The notes below the pieces were generated by a model. That model ran no database searches, was not told the origin of the DNA, and was given only the letters and a program-made list of their open reading frames with translations. Position numbers and translations under genes: made by a program. A DNA stretch of 64,000 nucleotides, from the NCBI GenBank assembly GCA_951230915.1, contig OX579635.1, positions 18,848,001 to 18,912,000 on the forward strand. The letters run 5' to 3'. Source of the stretch: Antitrichia curtipendula. Lineage: Eukaryota; Streptophyta; Bryopsida; Hypnales; Leucodontaceae. Shown one piece after another: positions 58,209 through 64,000 of the stretch; positions within the stretch are counted from its first letter, which is position 1, and every line of letters begins with the position of its first letter.

Positions 58209-61200
58209 ATGCAGGGCCTTCTTTGCAGGGAGTCACAGTCAAGTGTTGTGCCTCAGTTACTTGACTACGTGAACAACTCTTGCACACCGTTTCATGCTGC
58301 ATGTAAGCACAATGGCCTTATTATTGATTCTATGGTCATGAATAGTTGCGTACTAGGGCAGGTTCCACGTTTTAATGTCTTTCTTCAACCAAATTTGTGT
58401 TAAGTCGTGTTAGTTCCTACTCTCTTACCTACCTGCTCTTCCCTGGCGCACTGTGCAACATTATCGGTAATCTAAAACTCTCTGACAGAGGCAAGTGCTC
58501 ATCTAGATAGCACACCTTCATATGTACAAGTACACGTCCTCTATGAAACTTCTGTTCTCGGAATCTGCATCTTGCGAAGTTGCATTCTGAGCCTAGTGGG
58601 TGGGTCCTTTTTGTCAGCGGAGGCAAGGAGGCATTTGCTAAGTGCAGGATTTCATCAATTAAGTGAATGTGACGAATGGGCATTGCAACCAGGGGGACGC
58701 TACTTCTTCACCCGCAATTTGTCTTCCATATTTGCTTTTGCCGTTGGTCATAAGTAAGGATACATTTTCAGCCCTTCGTTTCATATGTGTCCGTGTGGGC
58801 TGATATTGCATTTGTATTCCAAACATACCAAGGTCAAAGTTTTTTAATTAAATTCTGTATCCGTTAATCACTCAAGATACCGCAAGCATGTGTAGAGCTG
58901 ATGCTTTTATTTTGTTTGGGGTACATTGGGGATGCTTTCAAGTCGTCAGAATTGTACTGCAACACATCCGGGTCTGGAGGTGTCTTTTTACTTTTTACCG
59001 TACTGTTCATGAAGATCCACGATTTTCTCAAGATCTCTAATTGGGATTTTTATGTTCTTCTGTTTTTGTAAGAGATTTTTGTTAATGTTTTCAATTTATT
59101 TATTTATTTTTGAATCTATCTACATATAATTTTCTTTTATGCATAAGTTTATTCTGACACGATGGTTGTTTGCGTAGATACAAGCCTGGAAATGGATTTC
59201 ATGTGGTCGCTGCCCATACAGACAGCCCATGTCCTAAGCTAAAACCAGTTTCATATTCAGCAAAAGGAGGATTCTTGCATGTACGCGTACAACCATATGG
59301 AACGGGGGTTTGGCAGTCCTGGTATGATAGGGATCTAAGCATTGCTGGTCGGGTTCTGCTTCGAAGAAAAGACGGGGTCCTTGTCCATGAGCTTGTGCGG
59401 GTGAGGCGCCCTGTACTTCGAATTCCAACATTGACTAAGCCTCTAGACAGGTTCGCCTGCTTAAATCTCATCGTCATATTTGCACATTTTCTATGTGTCG
59501 GCGTGATTGAAGTCCTTACTTGATGGCGAAGGACTCTTCTGTTAAGTTGGATGTGATGGCTTACCTGACTTTTTTTTGGCAATGTAAGAGTCACTGCTCA
59601 ATGCTGGTTTGCTTTCATTGTTGTCCATTTTGTGAAGACCCGTGTCTACTTCAGATGTCTTATTACAGTTTTGGTGCAGGGGGTTGGGTGCAGATGGCAG
59701 TAAAGTTGAAGGGGAGGTAAATCTGGCACCAATTCTTGCAATGCAGATTGAGTCAGAACTTGCCATGTCTTGCGATTCAGAGTCGTCAATGCCTATGGAG
59801 CATAATGATCATGGATCCCATGTGTATCCCCCACCTGCCACTGCTCATCACCCACTTTTAATCCAGGTGTGTCCATTCATTCATTTACTACATTTTTGAA
59901 TTCGTGTCGTAGAAATATAGACTAGGCTGCTGTTCTAGTTTTGTTCCTTGCATTATCAAGTTATCAATGATCTCCATGGCAACTACTTGTTTCAGTTTCT
60001 CCATGGGATAACCGGTTGCTCTATCTTACTGTAAGAGAAATGGGGCGGATGGGTACTGCAGTTGTTAGCAGAGGAGCTCAAGTGCGATGTAAGCGAGATT
60101 GCCGATTTCGAACTTAATTTATACGACACACAACCTGGTTGTATTGGGGGTGCTCGAGATGACTTTGTTTTTGCTGGACGGCTGGATAACTTAGCCTCAA
60201 CGTTCTGTGCACTGTGGGCCCTGTTAGACACATGCGCGGATCCTTCGTCCCTTCTTGATGAAAGCTGCATTCGCATGATTGCTCTATTTGACAGTGGAGA
60301 GGTACTAAATCCTCTAATACCTTGATCAGCCACCACTTCATTACTGACCTTTTAGCGATCTCTAAATGTTGCAGTGCTTTATTACTAACTCTCTCCTGAT
60401 GGATCTAGGTGGCAGGACCAGATTCGGCGCAGGCTGTCGGACCACATACAATGCTGCAGGGTATGACGCGCATCGCTAGGTGGCTTGCTCGGGGTACAGA
60501 TAGTGAAGGGGTTGTTGAGCGAGCTATTCGAAGGTCCTTGATTGGTAAGTGCATTGCAGGGATTCGGTTTATGCGTGCACGGTACACCACTTAATTCAAT
60601 TACCATGCCATGAATAACTCGCACTAATTCTAGAATTAATTGAATTCTGAGTGGCAGTAACATTAGAATCCACAGACTAGAGTGAACAAAATGCTTGTTG
60701 ATCCGTTTCATACTGGAATTCGTGCAATTTATTAATAAATTGTTAGTAAACTAAGAGAATTATAGTAAAACATTTAATAGTAACATTTATGAAATTTGAA
60801 CAGTTATTATCAATATTTAACTGAATGATTATTATTTGAGCATGTAATATTATATTTTCACAAAAAGAAGAGCTTCGAAACCAAAATTAGTGTGAAGGTA
60901 AAATCACACTATTCAACTCTCGCTATCTCTCGCAGTACTTGAAATGAGTGGTGTATTGTCCCTGACTTTCACTTCTCTGATCTTAGCTGTCATAGCTGCC
61001 ACACTCCTAATTTGCAGGGGTCGCTGTGGGTGCTTTTTGAATTCTAACTCCACGCCATTTGTGTTGACTTGTGTAGTGTCAGCTGACATGGCGGATGCAA
61101 TGCACCCTTCCCAAGTGAGTCTACCAGGTCAGGAAGAAACATTCCATCAACCCAAACTCCGGGATGGCCTTGTCCTGAAGCACGATGCTGGCAACTCGAA

Positions 61201-62323
61201 TGACATTGTAACTTCGTTTCTATTTCGGGAAGTGGCTAAACGGAGCAGCATCCCGACTCAGGTTTGTAGCTTTCTCATGAATGGCGTGCGTTTGGTTGAA
61301 GTGTAGTGTAGTGGAACTCATTCCCGTGACTTTATTAGAGTGGTCTCCATTATTAGAATGATTTGTTTTTGGTGGTTTTAGTCCCCATTTTTGAGAGGAT
61401 TTCCAACGCACTAATATATGTATTATTTGGACACTATGTATAAGTTGTGAATTGTTGAGGTTTGAAGTAGTTAGGTCTCAATCACGAGCTCAGACTACCC
61501 TTGAACCATGAGTATTGCATCTATAATGTATCTCATAAGAGTGTGATTGAACCTAGAATTATCTTATCTTACAAGTCACATGTTTGCATGACACTTGCAT
61601 TTTGAATGGGTGACTTTCAACCCACACGAAAGGCACCCCGTGCAAATGGGGTTCTGTACTTTGTATCGGGCTCCAGACGCTCGCTTTTTAGTATCTCTTT
61701 TCTCAGTGTTTATTATTGTATAAATTGCATGGCAGGGATTCCAAATAATGACATTGGTATGGATCTTATTAATTCATCCTTCTTTTGGTGACTGTAGAAT
61801 TTTCCTGTGGCAAGGGATATGGGTTGTTGCTCAACAGTGAACTCAATATTAGCTGCTGGCTATGGAATTCGACTGGTGGACTGTGGGTTGCCCGTACTTT
61901 CCATGCACAGGTATCCTTCATATACTTGTTACAATTCTGGGCATAAGAAGCCATTGAAATAACGCAACTGGTCTATGGAGTCACGTTGTGTAAATTTTAC
62001 AAACGATTCCTTCATTGTAATAACTAAAAAATTTAAAGTGTGTGCAAAGGACCTAGTTGATGTAGAGAGTTTCTTTGAAATGTAATGGCAGGGTGCAAAT
62101 GCGTCGATCCTTCACTTGCTAGATTGATCTGTGATATTGTATTTTGCATTTTGGAGTTCATACGTGCAAAAGTTTCCATGGCTGATTCAACTTGTGACAT
62201 GTACGTGTGTGCAGTGTGCGAGAAATGTGCAGTACTGAGGACATAGATATAACTTTCCGACATTTCAGGGCATTTTTCCAGCACTTTACTTCCATAGATG
62301 AGCAATTGAGGGTGGACGTTTAG
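58209..62323 (+). CDS. M18 aspartyl aminopeptidase homologue, catalytic Glu replaced by Gly
   Basis: Nine exons: 58209-58302, 58618-58753, 59178-59450, 59680-59866, 60062-60301, 60409-60544, 61077-61261, 61798-61910 and 62215-62323. They give 490 residues, a normal M18 length. M18 enzymes are dodecameric two-metal peptidases that remove N-terminal Asp/Glu. Family landmarks are LLDYVNNSCTPFHAA near the N-terminus, AAHTDSPCPKLKP (metal His90), GGARDDFVFAGRLDN (Asp272), SADMADAMHPS (Asp359) and LSMHSVREM (His454). The usual DNEEVGS block reads FDSGEVAGPDSAQ (306-318): the metal Glu310 is kept, but the preceding general-base Glu is Gly309. The CGSTIGP-type loop reads CCSTVNS. Substrate-processing activity is therefore doubtful, although frame, splice sites and length are intact. 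The start is uncertain: the Met at 58209 abuts an acceptor-like CAG, so an upstream exon (perhaps a transit peptide) is possible. Confidence 0.87.
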
Positions 62324-62700
62324 TGCTTCGGAAGCTCTGACTCGCCCCCTCGTGAGGTGCGTGAACTCTGTTTCAGAGTTTGTTCACAAGAAGTGGGACT
62401 ACGACAGTTACAGCAATCAGTTCCTTTATTGAACATAAGTGATTCTTGATACTTTTATTCTTTGTGAACTGTGGTGGTACTATCCTTTCATAGAATCAGC
62501 CCGGAGTGATTTTTTTACTGCTCTGGTGGCTGTGGAATTATCAGATTTTCTGTTAATGTTGGTACCAATTTTTTGGTAAAGGAAGCACTGCACTTTTTTC
62601 GCACACGTATATGTATCCCTGTGTATCCATATCCATATTTATGGAGGTGTACAGTCAGGTCCAGCTCAATTACGAAGTTTTTGCATTCCCAGTGAAAGAA
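62324..62700. other. 3' flank of the M18 gene
   Basis: This is probable 3' UTR and flank. No further frame or repeat is seen. Confidence 0.4.
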
Positions 62701-63346
62701 GTTCCACTGCTGCCAACTTTGACACCCTCCCAAGGGTTGAAAATTTGAATTTTTTTTTACAAGTTCATCTCTATGTTAATAACATATGTGCAAAATTTCA
62801 TGGCCAAAAGATTTGCAGAAAAAAAGATGTTCAAAGTCTACCAACATGTGTAGTTGCGAGAAAAATTTCACTACTACCAACTTTGCCACCCTCCCAAGGA
62901 TTGAGAATTTTCTTTTTTGCCATGAATTTTTTTACATGATATCATGTCTATGTTGATAATATGTTTACCAAATTTCAAAACCAAAAGATTTACACAAAAA
63001 GAGGAATTCGAAATCTACCAACATGTAGTTGTAAGGGACAATTTCACTACTGCCAACTTTGCCACCCTCCCAAGGATTGAAAATAACTTTTTTTGGCATG
63101 AATTTTATTGTCATGGAAGCATCTCCATGTTGATAATATGTGTGTCAAATCTCAAGTTCAAAAGACTCACACAAAAAAAGATATTTGAAATCTACCAACA
63201 TAGGGAGTTGGAAAAATAATTTCACTATTGCCAACTTTGTCACCCTCCCAAGGGCTGAAAAATTGTTTATTTACCATGAAATTTCTGTCATGAGATCATC
63301 TCTAAGTTGGTGATATGTGTGACAAATTTCAAGCCCATATGTCACT
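62701..63346 (+). repeat. Tandem repeat, about 3.7 units of 165-178 bp
   Basis: Units start at about 62701, 62866, 63042 and 63220 with CACTACTGCCAACTTTG and ACCCTCCCAAGG. They continue through ATGTTGATAATATGTGTG, AAATTTCAAG-CAAAAGA and CTACCAACATGT. Open frames in it (62745, 62944) follow the repeat and are not genes. Confidence 0.8.
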
Positions 63347-64000
63347 CTTCCAACTCTTCCAACTCCCAATATTGTTTCAATGGGGGGATACTTTCCTGAT
63401 GTATTTCTTGCTTGTTGTTGCTTGGATGAAAGTCATCTTAATTTGTGGAGATACTTTATCAAGTTCTTGTCCTATCTATTGGTTGGATTTGGTGTTACTA
63501 GAGTATATATTTTTCTAAAATTACAAATGTAGAAGGTCGTCAAGTGGTTCACCAAGCCAAAATTGCATTGACTTTAGTTCAAAATTGGATTTGCAAAAAG
63601 GAGGTTATAGATGTAAAAGAACACAATAATTCCAAAAAAACACCGTGCCAAGAGAACCTCCTTCAAATCCATTCCAATAAGTTTTATTCCAAAAATAATA
63701 ATGTTTTGTTTGTAATCGAATTTTGAAGGAATTTGAATATTTTCCTTTCAAAATTCATTAAAAAATATTAGTGATAACATCAGTGAATCTAACTGTAAGT
63801 ATGGAATCTAAAATTTCAAAACCTACAACTTTCATTTGTATATCAATTCTAAAATATTCTTCCAAATAGTACTTTATAATGATTTTTCCCCAATCGTCAA
63901 TTTTAGAAAAGCCTCTAGACATTTAGGAGTTAAATAAAACTTATATTATTGTAGAGAATGTAAATTCTTGAAATGTGGATATGTCCAAAGACATTGTCCA
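63347..64000 (+). other. AT-rich edge sequence with a possible zinc-knuckle fragment
   Basis: At the very end (63938-64000) an open frame reads NLYYCRECKFLKCGYVQRHC. It looks like a degenerate retrotransposon gag zinc knuckle, but the spacing is not canonical and the frame is cut by the window edge. A word at about 63917-63933 (GACATTTAGGAGTTAAAT) looks like the right end of a TTAA-type element. No gene is called. Confidence 0.25.

Noticed and set aside
1..64000. CRISPR arrays, bacterial operons, rRNA or tRNA genes
   Set aside because: No regularly spaced short repeats with unique spacers, no ribosome-binding-site-led gene runs and no tRNA cloverleaf were seen. A covariance-model search was not possible, so a single tRNA could have been missed.

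Overview
The window is nuclear DNA of a land plant. Genes are split by GT-AG introns, one gene encodes a chloroplast protein known from plants (PIFI), and telo-box-like AAACCCTA motifs lie near gene starts. The long AT-rich gaps are full of dispersed small transposons. The species cannot be fixed from sequence; a non-flowering plant (bryophyte or lycophyte) is a guess from the divergent proteins. All exon models were built by hand by matching splice sites, reading phase and family motifs. Each complete model closes in frame.

Layout. 0.57-3.42 kb, plus: PIFI, whose first exon(s) lie left of the window. 3.4-8.8 kb: transposon relics. 9.87-13.82 kb, minus: a HIRIP3/CHZ-type histone chaperone with two DEK_C-like repeats. 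A shared divergent promoter region of about 0.9 kb separates it from TRM13 (tRNA 2'-O-methyltransferase) at 14.77-18.98 kb, plus. 20.78-22.11 kb, plus: a small coiled-coil protein of unknown role. 22.9-28.5 kb: nested repeats. 29.9-30.26 kb: a frameshifted relic of a DUF3445 gene. 33.78-34.35 kb, minus: a possible single-exon hypothetical gene. 35-54 kb: a gene desert of AT-rich DNA, TIR elements and tandem repeats. 54.90-56.58 kb, plus: a cysteine-rich protein with a CXXC array. 58.21-62.32 kb, plus: an M18 aspartyl aminopeptidase homologue that keeps all five metal ligands but has Gly in place of the catalytic Glu. 62.7-64 kb: a tandem repeat and an edge fragment with a zinc-knuckle-like motif.

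The genes do not form a pathway; they are independent housekeeping-type loci. The strongest new signals are (1) the M18 paralogue lacking its general base, (2) a non-autonomous transposon family with TTAA target duplications and CCCY-type ends, shown by one filled site and two empty sites of the same host repeat and also present in introns of several genes, (3) the CXXC-array protein, and (4) the DUF3445 relic.
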